From Aminobacter sp. J41 (GTDB lineage: Bacteria; Pseudomonadota; Alphaproteobacteria; Rhizobiales; Rhizobiaceae), in NCBI RefSeq assembly GCF_000526635.1, contig NZ_JAGL01000008.1, positions 62,001 through 126,000 of the forward strand: DNA of 64,000 bases. Direction: 5' to 3'. Below are positions 19,488-27,805 of the stretch, in pieces (within the stretch, counting starts at the first letter, position 1; the number at the start of each line of letters is the position of its first letter). Under the pieces are notes generated by a model. That model was given only the letters and a program-made list of their open reading frames with translations, did not search any database and was not told where the DNA came from. The position numbers were made by a program, and so were the translations under genes.

Positions 19488-19889
19488 TTGCTTCCGCTGG
19501 ATCGCATCCCGGCCGTCAAGCGCGTTGGCACGAGCACGCTGCAGGTCTTTGCACTCGAGATCTCCGACGATTTTTCTTCCGCTGACGCGGAGAACATGCT
19601 CGGGCTTCTGGAAGGTGCCTACACCATCAGGGACCGCATCAATCTGCTGATCCGCATCGTCGGGTTGCAGAGCTTCGACGTCTCGGACCTTTCGGGCGAC
19701 ACGGCGCGGCTCCTCCGGGAAGAGACGTCAGAGCACGTCGCCCGCTGCGCGATAATCGGAGAAAGTGGCTGGGCGAGCGACATCGCCTCGCTGCTCAGCC
19801 CGAGAATCGAGATCGAGACGTTCGACCCCGATGACGAAGAACGCGCCTGGGCGTTCGTCGGGGCAGTCGAGGCCGCCGGAAAGGCCTAG
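19488..19889 (+). CDS. SpoIIAA-like (STAS-fold) protein, TTG start
   Basis: A 133-residue cytosolic protein of the SpoIIAA-like type (PF11964): [20 protein letters not shown], then an amphipathic helix [16 protein letters not shown] and a C-terminal [14 protein letters not shown] segment. Such proteins are thought to bind lipids or nucleotides; function is not established. The start is decided by GGAGGG at 19476-19481, 6 bp before TTG 19488; the in-frame ATG at 19446 has no ribosome site. It is convergent with, and overlaps by 4 bp, the helicase gene. Confidence 0.8.
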   Translation: MLPLDRIPAVKRVGTSTLQVFALEISDDFSSADAENMLGLLEGAYTIRDRINLLIRIVGLQSFDVSDLSGDTARLLREETSEHVARCAIIGESGWASDIASLLSPRIEIETFDPDDEERAWAFVGAVEAAGKA

Positions 19890-21013
19890 CGGACGACGGT
19901 AAGCCGCTCGGCCGCACGGGTGATGGCGGTATAAAGCCATCGCTGGCGCGTTTCGCGGAAAGCGAAGCTTTCGTCGAACAGCACCACCTCGTTCCACTGC
20001 GAGCCCTGCGCCTTATGGACGGTCAGGGCATAGCCGTAGTCAAAGTCGTCAAAGCGCTTCTTCTGCTGCCACGGAATTTCCTCGTCCGGGTTCTCGAACG
20101 CGGCCTTCAGCAGCTTGATCTTGGCAACGCCGCGATCCGGATCATCCTCTTCCGGCGACACCAGCAGGTTTATGCCCGGCTTCACCGTCTCGCGTGATGA
20201 GGTCATGACCTTCCACAGCGAGCCGTTCAGCAAGCCCTTGGCCGGATCGTTGCGCAGGCACACCAGCTTGTCGCCCGCCTGCGGATAGGACGCATCGAAA
20301 CCCTTCAGCTGGCGCAGGCGCTGGTTGTAGCGGCGGCGGGTACGATTAGTGCCCACAAGCACCTGGTCGGCCGACAGGACGAGATCCTGGTTGACCTCGT
20401 CGCGGCCAATCACTCTTGCGGCACCGTATTCGCCGTACTCAATCTCCCTGCCCTCGCGCACCTCAAGTGCAAGACGAATGATCGGATTGTCACGCGCCTG
20501 GCGATGGATTTCGGTCAGCAGGTGATCCGGTTCGTGCTCGGTAAAGAAGCCGCCACCGCTGATCGGCGGCAACTGGGCAGGATCGCCGAGAACGAGGATC
20601 GGGGTGCCGAAGCTCATGAGGTCACGGCCGAGCTGCTCGTCAACCATCGAGCACTCGTCGACGACGACGAGCTTGGCCTTGGCGACCGGGCTCTGGCGGT
20701 TCAGCGAGAAGGTCGGCGCAATTGAGGTCTTGCCGGTGGTCTCGTCTTCCACCGCTTCCTCGCCGCGCGGGCGATAGATCAGCGAGTGGAGTGTGCGGGC
20801 ATTGGTCGCGCCCTTCGAGCGCAGCACCTGAGCCGCCTTGCCGGTGAAAGCGGCGAACTGGACAGAACCGTCGACATGCTCGGCGAAATGGCGCGCGAGC
20901 GTCGTTTTGCCAGTGCCGGCATAGCCAAACAGCCGGAAGATCGGCTTGCGGCCTTCCTTCAGCCACCGATCGACCGCCTTCAGCGCCGCGTCCTGTTGGG
21001 GAGAAAACTGCAT
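19886..21013 (-). CDS. RecD/Pif1-like ATP-dependent DNA helicase
   Basis: A 375-residue superfamily 1B helicase. GYAGTGKTT (Walker A, about residue 30), FTGKAAQVLRSKG (motif Ia), VVVDECSMVD (Walker B), LVLGDPAQLPP (motif III), LTEIHRQ (motif IV) and DFDYGYALTVHKAQGSQW (motif V/UvrD_C_2) are all present. It is much shorter than RecD (about 600) and lacks an N-terminal domain, resembling stand-alone Dda-like helicases found in many alphaproteobacteria. It should translocate 5' to 3' on single-stranded DNA; the cellular role is not known. Confidence 0.9.
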   Translation of the reverse strand: MQFSPQQDAALKAVDRWLKEGRKPIFRLFGYAGTGKTTLARHFAEHVDGSVQFAAFTGKAAQVLRSKGATNARTLHSLIYRPRGEEAVEDETTGKTSIAPTFSLNRQSPVAKAKLVVVDECSMVDEQLGRDLMSFGTPILVLGDPAQLPPISGGGFFTEHEPDHLLTEIHRQARDNPIIRLALEVREGREIEYGEYGAARVIGRDEVNQDLVLSADQVLVGTNRTRRRYNQRLRQLKGFDASYPQAGDKLVCLRNDPAKGLLNGSLWKVMTSSRETVKPGINLLVSPEEDDPDRGVAKIKLLKAAFENPDEEIPWQQKKRFDDFDYGYALTVHKAQGSQWNEVVLFDESFAFRETRQRWLYTAITRAAERLTVVR

Positions 21014-21069
21014 GCGCTTTCAGTGGGGGATTCGGAGGCGAGTTACAAGACCCAGCCCTGCATGGCTGC

Positions 21070-21576
21070 TCAGTCGTCAAGTTCGGGGTTCTTCGTGTAA
21101 CCCGGACCGATCGTCAGCGGCTTCTCGGGCACGAACGAGCCATCCAGCTGGCTGGTGAAGTGCGTCTTGTACTCCCAGATCGTCTGCGTCTCCTCGCGGT
21201 CGAGGATGCGAAGCGAAACCTCGTAAGGCTGCTTCGCCTTGACGCCGTGTACGGTGGGCGAGCGCATCGAGAATCGCGTCATGTCCGGCCCGCCCATGCG
21301 CTGGCGTACGACGAACGGCTCGCCCCCTTCGGGATTTTCGAATTTCGCCTCTACGATCGTGCCAGTAGGCAGCGGCCGCTGTACGATCGCCGTGAAGCCA
21401 TAATACATGTCGGCGACGCGGTAGTTGATAATGAAGCCACCGCCCATGACCCGCAGATAAGGCTTATCTGCAGGATCCTCACGGGTGTACCACCCCACAG
21501 CGAATAACAGCGCCAGAAGAATGCATGCAGCGCCAATTATCCGCTTGATGGAAATACGCTCCAACATGAGCGCCAT
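21070..21576 (-). CDS. Conserved hypothetical single-pass membrane protein
   Basis: A 168-residue protein with an N-terminal membrane anchor (IIGAACILLALLFAVGWY, about residues 12-30) and a mainly beta extracytoplasmic domain with TGTIVEAKFENPEGG, MTRFSMRSPTVHG and ETQTIWEYKT. I do not recognise a named family; the anchored beta domain suggests a periplasmic accessory role. Met at 21576 and at 21567 are both possible starts, neither with a clear ribosome site. It stands alone between the helicase and lysE-like genes on the same strand. Confidence 0.7.
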   Translation of the reverse strand: MALMLERISIKRIIGAACILLALLFAVGWYTREDPADKPYLRVMGGGFIINYRVADMYYGFTAIVQRPLPTGTIVEAKFENPEGGEPFVVRQRMGGPDMTRFSMRSPTVHGVKAKQPYEVSLRILDREETQTIWEYKTHFTSQLDGSFVPEKPLTIGPGYTKNPELDD

Positions 21577-21613
21577 CCAACATTACTTTACGTCACCCGG
21601 CTTGAACCAAGGA

Positions 21614-22219
21614 CTACTGAAGCATCGGCCACAGACTTGCGGCGAGCGCGATGCCCATGGCGATGTTGAACCACTTCAGCCGGGTGGGTTCAGACAGGAA
21701 GCCGCGCAACGCAACGCCGAACGCCGCCCAGGTCGAGACGCACGGAAGGTTCACCAGCGCGAAGGCAACCGCCACCAGGATCACCGACAGAAACGGCGAG
21801 GTCGACGAGGAGTAAACGGAGATGCCGGTGATCGCCATCACCCAGGCCTTGACGTTCACCCATTGGAACGCCGCGGCCTCAAGGAAGGTCATGGGGCGGG
21901 CCGAGCCGCCCTTCCCTTCACTGATCGACCGCGTCATCGCCACACGCCAGGCGAGGTAAAGCAGGTAGGCTCCGCCCGCGATCTTCAGCGCGACATGCGC
22001 GGCCGGAAACGCGGTCAGCAAGGCGCCAAGGCCGAAGCCCACGCCCAGCAGCAGGCTGAGGAAGCCGATGCCGATGCCAAAGATATGCGGAAGGGTACGC
22101 CGGAACCCGAAGTTCACGCCGGACGCCATCAGCATCACATTGTTCGGGCCGGGCGTGATCGACGTGACAAACGCGAAGACGACCAGCGCGAAAAAGACAT
22201 CCCACGTCACGAACTTCAC
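21614..22219 (-). CDS. LysE/RhtB-family amino acid exporter
   Basis: A 201-residue inner-membrane transporter with six predicted helices. FVTSITPGPNNVML near the N-terminus is the LysE-family signature, and FGIGIGFLSLLLGVGFG and WVNVKAWVMAI are typical further blocks. It should export an amino acid or metabolite. It lies just downstream of ilvH on the same strand, but a terminator at 22263-22287 separates them, so a shared role in branched-chain amino acid homeostasis is only possible. Confidence 0.9.
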   Translation of the reverse strand: MKFVTWDVFFALVVFAFVTSITPGPNNVMLMASGVNFGFRRTLPHIFGIGIGFLSLLLGVGFGLGALLTAFPAAHVALKIAGGAYLLYLAWRVAMTRSISEGKGGSARPMTFLEAAAFQWVNVKAWVMAITGISVYSSSTSPFLSVILVAVAFALVNLPCVSTWAAFGVALRGFLSEPTRLKWFNIAMGIALAASLWPMLQ

Positions 22220-22262
22220 CCGCGCCGGGAGCGCCTGGCTCCCGGTCCTGTCTCAGATGATG

Positions 22263-22287
22263 AAAAAAGGATCGGTTTTAGCGATCC
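22263..22287 (-). terminator. Terminator overlapping the end of ilvH
   Basis: On the minus strand GGATCG (22287-22282) pairs with CGATCC (22274-22269) and is followed by TTTTTT (22268-22263). The ilvH TAA (22280-22278) lies in the 7-base loop, so terminator and coding end are merged. Confidence 0.8.
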
Positions 22288-22856
22288 ATGCCCTGCGGTC
22301 CGCGGTTGAGCGCGGCGATACCGGTACGGCATACCTCGATCAGGCCGAGCGGCTCCATGATCGCGATGAACTGGTCGATCTTCGAGCTCTTGCCGGTGAT
22401 CTCAAAAATGAAGTGTTCGGTCGTCGCGTCGGCCACCTTCGCCTTGAACGCTTCCGCGAGACGCAGCGCCTCGACGCGAGCTTCGCCGCTTCCAGCCACC
22501 TTCACCAGCGCCAACTCGCGCTCCAGCGGATGGTCCTGTCCCATCTCCTTGGCGTTTACTGTCAGGTCGTTGACCTTGTGGACCGGCACGATGCGCTCCA
22601 GCTGGGTCTTGATCTGCTGCAGCACGTGCGGCGTGCCGCGCGTCACGATGGTGATGCGCGACAGGTGTTTCTCGTGCTCCGTCTCGGAGACCGTAAGGCT
22701 GTCGATGTTGTAGCCTCGACCGGAAAACAGACCGATGACGCGGGCCAGGACACCCGGTTCGTTGCTTACAAGGACTGCTAGCGTGTGACGCTCAGCGGCC
22801 GCCGTTTCCTTCGACATAAAGTAAGCGGAGCCAGTGGGTTGCAGTTGGGCGTTCAT
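22278..22856 (-). CDS. ilvH: Acetolactate synthase small (regulatory) subunit
   Basis: A 192-residue ACT-domain subunit that activates the large subunit and confers valine feedback. The ACT domain (about residues 24-95) has HTLAVLVSNEPGVLARVIGLFSGRGYNIDSL; the second half (FKAKVADATTEHFIFEITG, ending EVCRTGIAALNRG) is the ALS_ss_C domain. The N-terminus is about 20 residues longer than E. coli IlvH, and Met14 (22817) is an alternative start. It lies 47 bp after ilvI in the same operon. Confidence 0.95.
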   Translation of the reverse strand: MNAQLQPTGSAYFMSKETAAAERHTLAVLVSNEPGVLARVIGLFSGRGYNIDSLTVSETEHEKHLSRITIVTRGTPHVLQQIKTQLERIVPVHKVNDLTVNAKEMGQDHPLERELALVKVAGSGEARVEALRLAEAFKAKVADATTEHFIFEITGKSSKIDQFIAIMEPLGLIEVCRTGIAALNRGPQGMDR

Positions 22857-22903
22857 GTCAAATCTCTTCCTAGGAATGATGCTCGCGAGCGCTTTTGCAC
22901 GTC

Positions 22904-24694
22904 TTAGACAAGCTGGCGCCCAGCTGCGTCGATCGCATTCGCAACCGCCTCGTCTGTGGCCTCGTCAGGCAGCAGCATTTCGTTGTGCGCCTTGCCGGAC
23001 GGGATCATCGGGAAGCAGTTGGTGAGGTTCGCCACGCGGCAGTCGAACAGGACCGGCTTCTTCACGTCGATCATCTCCTGGATCGCCTCGTCGAGGTCGG
23101 CCGGCTTGTCGCAACGGATGCCGTGCGCGCCGAACGCCTGAGCCATCAGCACGAAGTCGGGCATCGCCTCGGTGTACGAATGCGACAGGCGGTTGCCGTG
23201 CAGCAGCTGCTGCCACTGGCGCACCATGCCCATGTACTGGTTGTTCAGGATGAAGATCTTGATCGGCGCGTTGTACTGAACGGCCGTCGCCATCTCCTGC
23301 ATCGTCATCTGCACCGAAGCATCGCCGGCGATGTCGATGACCAGCGAGTTCGGATGCGCGATCTGAACGCCCAGCGCCGCCGGCAGGCCATAGCCCATCG
23401 TCCCGAGACCGCCGGAGGTCATCCAGCGGTTCGGCTTCTCGAAGCCGTAGTACTGCGCCGCCCACATCTGGTGCTGGCCGACTTCCGTCGTGATGAAGGT
23501 GTCGCGGTCCTTGGTCAGCTCATAGAGCCGCTGGATCGCATACTGCGGCATGATCACGTCGTCGTTAGGCTTAAACGCAAGCGAATTGCGCGCACGCCAG
23601 CGATCGATCTGGTCCCACCACGGCTTCAGCGCGGCCTTGTCGCCCTTCACGCTCGCGCGCCACAGGCGCACCATGTCTTCCAGCACGCGGCCGACATCGC
23701 CTTGGATCGGCACGTCAACGTGGACGTTCTTGTTCAGCGACGAGGGGTCGATGTCCACATGGATCTTGCGCGAGTTCGGCGAGAAGGCGTCGAGGCGGCC
23801 GGTGATGCGGTCGTCGAAACGAGCACCCAGGCACAGCATGACGTCGCAGTCATGCATCGCCATGTTCGCCTCGTAGGTGCCGTGCATGCCCAGCATGCCG
23901 ACCCAGTTCTTGCCGGAAGCCGGATAGGCGCCGAGGCCCATCAGGGTCGAGGTGATCGGGAAGCCAGACAGTTCGACCAGCTCGCGCAGCAGCTGGCTCG
24001 CCTCCGGACCGGCGTTGATGACGCCGCCACCCGAATAGATGATCGGGCGCTTGGCGTTCGCCATCAGCGCGACGGCTTGTTTCACCGCTTCCATGTCGCC
24101 CTGGAGCTTTGGCGCATAGGTGGTGCGACGAACTTCCTGCTTCGGCGTGTAGATGCCCTTGGCGAACTGGACGTCCTTCGGGATGTCGACGACCACTGGG
24201 CCCGGACGGCCGGTGGTGGCAACATGGAACGCCTCGTGCAGGATCGCGGCGAGGTCGTTGACGTCCTTCACCAGCCAGTTGTGCTTGGTGCAAGGGCGCG
24301 TGATGCCGACGGTGTCGCACTCCTGGAACGCGTCCGAACCGATCAGCGAGGTCGGAACCTGCCCGCTGATGCAGACCAGCGGGATCGAGTCCATGAGCGC
24401 GTCCTGCAGTGCGGTCACGACGTTGGTCGCGCCCGGACCCGAAGTCACCAGGACAACGCCGGCCTTACCGGTCGAACGGGCATAGCCTTCGGCGGCGTGG
24501 CCGGCGCCCTGCTCGTGGCGGACCAGGATGTGCTGGATCGCGTCCTGCTGGAAGAGTTCGTCATAGATCGGAAGGACCGCCCCACCAGGATATCCGAAGA
24601 TGTGCTCTACGCCGTTGTCGATCAGCGCCTGCACCACCATCTCCGCACCGGTCATTTCGCGTCTGCCGGCTTCGTGTCCTGCGTTGGTATTCAT
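22904..24694 (-). CDS. ilvI: Acetolactate synthase large (catalytic) subunit
   Basis: A 596-residue ThDP enzyme forming 2-acetolactate or 2-aceto-2-hydroxybutyrate, first common step of Val/Leu/Ile synthesis. The ThDP Glu is in [16 protein letters not shown]; the central FAD-binding region includes [10 protein letters not shown]; the ThDP/Mg motif is [19 protein letters not shown] with [10 protein letters not shown] after it. Length is standard. The first 18 residues are a hydrophilic extension. Transcription passes through an attenuator upstream (24752-24862), and ilvH follows. Confidence 0.97.
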   Translation of the reverse strand: MNTNAGHEAGRREMTGAEMVVQALIDNGVEHIFGYPGGAVLPIYDELFQQDAIQHILVRHEQGAGHAAEGYARSTGKAGVVLVTSGPGATNVVTALQDALMDSIPLVCISGQVPTSLIGSDAFQECDTVGITRPCTKHNWLVKDVNDLAAILHEAFHVATTGRPGPVVVDIPKDVQFAKGIYTPKQEVRRTTYAPKLQGDMEAVKQAVALMANAKRPIIYSGGGVINAGPEASQLLRELVELSGFPITSTLMGLGAYPASGKNWVGMLGMHGTYEANMAMHDCDVMLCLGARFDDRITGRLDAFSPNSRKIHVDIDPSSLNKNVHVDVPIQGDVGRVLEDMVRLWRASVKGDKAALKPWWDQIDRWRARNSLAFKPNDDVIMPQYAIQRLYELTKDRDTFITTEVGQHQMWAAQYYGFEKPNRWMTSGGLGTMGYGLPAALGVQIAHPNSLVIDIAGDASVQMTMQEMATAVQYNAPIKIFILNNQYMGMVRQWQQLLHGNRLSHSYTEAMPDFVLMAQAFGAHGIRCDKPADLDEAIQEMIDVKKPVLFDCRVANLTNCFPMIPSGKAHNEMLLPDEATDEAVANAIDAAGRQLV

Positions 24695-24751
24695 CGGTCT
24701 CTTCCCGTTTTATCTCGGTCGTGGCTGTCGTTTATCGATGTTCAGGGCAAT

Positions 24752-24775
24752 AAAAAAGGCCCCTTGGAGGAGCCT
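24752..24775 (-). terminator. ilvIH attenuator terminator
   Basis: On the minus strand AGGCTCC (24775-24769) pairs with GGGGCCT (24763-24757; one G-T pair) across TCCAA and is followed by TTTTT (24756-24752), 58 bp before the ilvI start. Upstream, CGCGTATGGG (24831-24822) within the leader ORF can pair with CCCATGCGCG (24791-24782), and GGCGGC-GTA-GCCGCC (24818-24804) brackets the leader stop; these are the competing structures expected of a transcription attenuator. Confidence 0.85.
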
Positions 24776-24808
24776 CGGTTTCGCGCATGGGGTGCTGTCG
24801 CCCGGCGG

Positions 24809-24862
24809 CTACGCCGCCTTGCCCATACGCGTTCGTACTACAAGAATGGTGCTCTTGATCAT
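24809..24862 (-). CDS. ilvIH leader peptide
   Basis: An 18-codon ORF encoding MIKSTILVVRTRMGKAA and a TAG stop. Ile-Leu-Val-Val are consecutive (codons ATT CTT GTA GTA, the last two rare in a GC-rich genome), matching the three end-products of the pathway controlled downstream. The ORF ends in a hairpin and is followed by alternative stems and a terminator before ilvI. Starvation stalling at these codons would free the downstream RNA to read through. The predicted +1 is within 1-3 bases of the ATG, so this ORF is probably translated leaderless, as known for the trp leader of Sinorhizobium. Confidence 0.85.
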   Translation of the reverse strand: MIKSTILVVRTRMGKAA

Positions 24863-24869
24863 GGCGCGG

Positions 24870-24899
24870 ACAATAAGTACCGCCGCGCTCGCATGTCAA
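24870..24899 (-). promoter_or_regulatory. ilvIH promoter
   Basis: Minus strand: -35 TTGACA (24899-24894, perfect consensus), 18-bp spacer, -10 TATTGT (24875-24870). Transcription should start about 24863, at the leader ATG (24862). Confidence 0.75.
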
Positions 24900-25021
24900 C
24901 AGAAAAGCGACGCGGCGTAAGCGGCTGTCTTCTTTCTTTACGCCCGATCAACCATTGCGTCACACGCGCCCTTAACTTGCCCCGCCTATGGTGACCTCCA
25001 CAACGCGGGGTATCGCCATTG

Positions 25022-26866
25022 ATGTTTGTCGAACGTGAGAAGCTCGGCGAGGTCACGAACCAGGAACGGCGTGACGCAACGCAGCCGGATTCGCGCATAA
25101 TCGGCCGGGTCGTCGGCTGCGATGGTTCCCGCGCCACGCTTGCGGCCTTTGCCGCAGCAGACGCAGCTGCCAATCCCGGCGCCTGGTCAGTCGGCCGGAT
25201 GATCTCGATCAACCTCGGCAGCATCCGCACGGTCGGTCTCGTCTATCGCGTCGAAACGCCGGTCGAGCAGTGGGACGACGAGGGCATGGTACCGATCAAG
25301 GTCCATGTCGAGCTGGTCGGCGAAGTCCGTGACCAGGAAGGCAACAAGCCGCTCTTCGACCGTGGCATCACCGTCTATCCGCATGTCGGCGCGGTTGCTC
25401 ACCGTATCCGCCAGCGCGACCTCGCCGCCATCTACGATCTCGGCGGCCGCGAGACGATCACAATCGGCCACTTGTCGCAGGACGCGGCGATTGCAGCAAA
25501 TATCGCCATCGACACCACGCTCAGCCGCCATTTCGCCGTTGTCGGCACCACCGGTGTCGGCAAGTCAACAGCCGTTTCGCTGCTGATCCGCAAGGCGGTC
25601 CAGGCGCGTCCTGAACTGCGCGTGCTGATCCTCGACCCGCACAACGAATTTTCCGCAGCATTTCCGAACGACTCGATCCGCATCGATATCAAGACGCTCG
25701 ACCTGCCCTTCTGGCTGTTCCAACTCGAGGAGCTGGTCGAGGTGCTCTATCGCGGCCGCGAGCCGGTCGGTGAGGAGGTCGACCTTCTGCGCGAGCTGGT
25801 CCCGCTCGCCAAGCATGCCTATCGGAGCCCGCAGCAGACCCTGGTGCGCCGCTATGGCGATGCCGCGGGCCTGACCGCCGATACGCCGGTGCCTTACCGC
25901 ATCGCGGACGTCATCCGCATCATTGACGAGCGTATGGGCCAGCTCGAGGCCAAGAACGATCGCCCGATCTACCGGGCCCTGCGCGCTCGTATTGAGGCGG
26001 CGGTGGCAGATCCGCGCTACCGCTTCATGTTCGCGCCGCGCATGGTGGACGACAACATCCACGAGACGGTCGGGCGCATCTTCCGCATTCCGCATCAGGG
26101 CCGGCCGATCACCTGTCTCGATCTGTCGGGCCTGCCGTCGGAAGTGGTGAACTCGGTCTGCGCCATCCTTGGCCGGCTCGCCTTCGACGTCGCCGTGAAC
26201 AGCCGCGGCAGGCTGAAGCTGCTGGTGCTGTGTGAGGAAGCGCACCGCTACATGCCGGCCGATCCAAAGCTCGGCTTTGCGCCCACCCGCTACGCGCTAT
26301 CGCGTATAGCGAAGGAAGGCCGCAAGTACGGTTGCTATCTGGGCGTCGTCACCCAGCGCCCGGGCGAACTCGATCCGACAGTGCTGTCGCAGTGTTCCAC
26401 CGTGTTCGCAATGCGCCTTGCAAACGAAACCGACCAGGACATCGTCCGCTCGGCAATCGCCGACAGCTCGGCTTCGACTCTCTCGTTCCTGTCGTCGATG
26501 GGCCAGCGCGAGGCGATCGCCTTCGGCGAGGGTGTTGCCACGACGATGCGCATGAAGTTCGAGGAGCTGAAGCCGGAAGAGCTGCCGATGACGGATCATG
26601 GCTCGGCCGACGATCCCGCCCTCGACAACGACGAACTCCAGCTGCACCAATTGGTACAGAGCATGCGCAGCATCGACCGAAGCGAGTCCATCCCGTTTCC
26701 CGGCAGCCCGGTTCGGTCGATGGATTTGGGCGCCCCTGAGCGCGCCGATAACTATCCGCCGTTCGGCGCGCCGCGGTTCGGGTCACGGGCGACCGAGCGC
26801 ACGTCGTTAGAGGACAGGCCAAGCCGGCGCTGGGACGACGATACGCTTCGCCGCCTCTACGAATGA
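25022..26866 (+). CDS. HerA/DUF87-family ATPase
   Basis: A 614-residue bacterial HerA-type hexameric ATPase/DNA translocase. An N-terminal HAS-barrel-like domain (about 10-140) precedes the ATPase: GTTGVGKST is Walker A (about residue 178), LLVLCEEAHRYMP Walker B (about 402), and EGRKYGCYLGVVTQRPGELD the sensor/arginine-finger region. The C-terminal 80 residues are disordered and charged. HerA partners include NurA-type nucleases or SIR2 proteins in defence, but no such gene is next to it; the neighbours are the convergent miaA and the divergent ilvIH. ATG at 25022 is preferred over TTG at 25019. The substrate and pathway are unassigned. Confidence 0.88.
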   Translation: MFVEREKLGEVTNQERRDATQPDSRIIGRVVGCDGSRATLAAFAAADAAANPGAWSVGRMISINLGSIRTVGLVYRVETPVEQWDDEGMVPIKVHVELVGEVRDQEGNKPLFDRGITVYPHVGAVAHRIRQRDLAAIYDLGGRETITIGHLSQDAAIAANIAIDTTLSRHFAVVGTTGVGKSTAVSLLIRKAVQARPELRVLILDPHNEFSAAFPNDSIRIDIKTLDLPFWLFQLEELVEVLYRGREPVGEEVDLLRELVPLAKHAYRSPQQTLVRRYGDAAGLTADTPVPYRIADVIRIIDERMGQLEAKNDRPIYRALRARIEAAVADPRYRFMFAPRMVDDNIHETVGRIFRIPHQGRPITCLDLSGLPSEVVNSVCAILGRLAFDVAVNSRGRLKLLVLCEEAHRYMPADPKLGFAPTRYALSRIAKEGRKYGCYLGVVTQRPGELDPTVLSQCSTVFAMRLANETDQDIVRSAIADSSASTLSFLSSMGQREAIAFGEGVATTMRMKFEELKPEELPMTDHGSADDPALDNDELQLHQLVQSMRSIDRSESIPFPGSPVRSMDLGAPERADNYPPFGAPRFGSRATERTSLEDRPSRRWDDDTLRRLYE

Positions 26867-26875
26867 TATCGCTGC

Positions 26876-27805
26876 CTAGTCCGGAAGCTCGTTCGCGTCC
26901 CTGATCCGCAGCCATGAATCATCGAGCTGGGTGCGAAACCAGGTCGACTGCCGCTTGGCGTATTGTCGGGTCAAGGTCTTTGCCTGTTCGACGGCCTCGT
27001 CCAGCGAAAGCGCGCCGCGCCGGTATTGGATCAGCTCGCGCACGCCGATCGCCTTCATCGCCGGCAGCGTCGGGTCCAGATCGAGCTTCGCCATTTCATC
27101 GACTTCATCAAGCGCGCCGCCCGCCACCATGCCGTCGAAGCGGTCACTGATGCGCTGAGCGAGCAGCGGCCGTTCCGGTTCCAGCACGATCTTCCTGGCG
27201 TTTTCGGCATCGACCAGCGGGTTGCCGCGCTTGGTCTGCCACCATGAAATCGGCTTGCCCGATGCTTCCTCGACTTCCAGCGCGCGAACGATGCGCTGGC
27301 CATCGCTCGGGCGAATGGCAGCGCCCGCCACCGGATCGCGCCGGACAAGCAGCGCATGCAGAGAAGCGGGCCCCTGTTCCTGCAGCCGCTCGCGCCAGCG
27401 CTGGCGAATTTCCGGCGCGACTTCCGGCATGGAAGAGAGACCTTTCGTCAACGCGCGGAAATAAAGGCCTGTGCCACCGACAAAAATCGGCGTTCGCCCG
27501 GTAAATTCGTCGCCGCGAATGAGTGGTTCGACGGCACGCGCCCATTCGCCTGTCGAATAGGAAACAGACGGCGGCACATGGCCATAGAGGCGGTGCGGCA
27601 CCATGTCCATGTCGGCATCGCTTGGCCGTGCCGTGAGCAGACGCAGCACGGAATAGACCTGAATCGAGTCTGTGTTGACGATGATGCCGTCATGTTTCTG
27701 CGCGAGACGGATTGCCAGCGCCGACTTGCCGCTGGCGGTGGGGCCAGCTATCAGGATCGCGTTCTTCAAGGGCTCCACGGGAGCCGCAGTTCCGGAAACG
27801 TCCAT
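26876..27805 (-). CDS. miaA: tRNA dimethylallyltransferase
   Basis: A 309-residue enzyme that transfers a dimethylallyl group to A37 of tRNAs reading UNN codons. ILIAGPTASGKSALA is the P-loop (from about residue 16), IIVNTDSIQVYSVLRLLTARP the conserved DSxQxY segment, GGTGLYFRALTKGLS and QRIVRALEV the substrate motifs, and LTRQYAKRQSTWFR the C-terminal signature. ATG at 27805 shares CATG with the serB start on the other strand. Its 3' end is convergent with the HerA-like gene, 9 bp apart. Confidence 0.96.
   Translation of the reverse strand: MDVSGTAAPVEPLKNAILIAGPTASGKSALAIRLAQKHDGIIVNTDSIQVYSVLRLLTARPSDADMDMVPHRLYGHVPPSVSYSTGEWARAVEPLIRGDEFTGRTPIFVGGTGLYFRALTKGLSSMPEVAPEIRQRWRERLQEQGPASLHALLVRRDPVAGAAIRPSDGQRIVRALEVEEASGKPISWWQTKRGNPLVDAENARKIVLEPERPLLAQRISDRFDGMVAGGALDEVDEMAKLDLDPTLPAMKAIGVRELIQYRRGALSLDEAVEQAKTLTRQYAKRQSTWFRTQLDDSWLRIRDANELPD

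Noticed and set aside
22895-24994. A 699-codon plus-strand open frame across ilvI
   Set aside because: It is antisense to an unmistakable acetolactate synthase with full motifs; long mirror frames are usual in GC-rich coding DNA.
25022-26866. HerA-type ATPase as part of an antiphage defence system
   Set aside because: No SIR2, NurA, DUF4297 or other defence partner adjoins it; neighbours are housekeeping genes.
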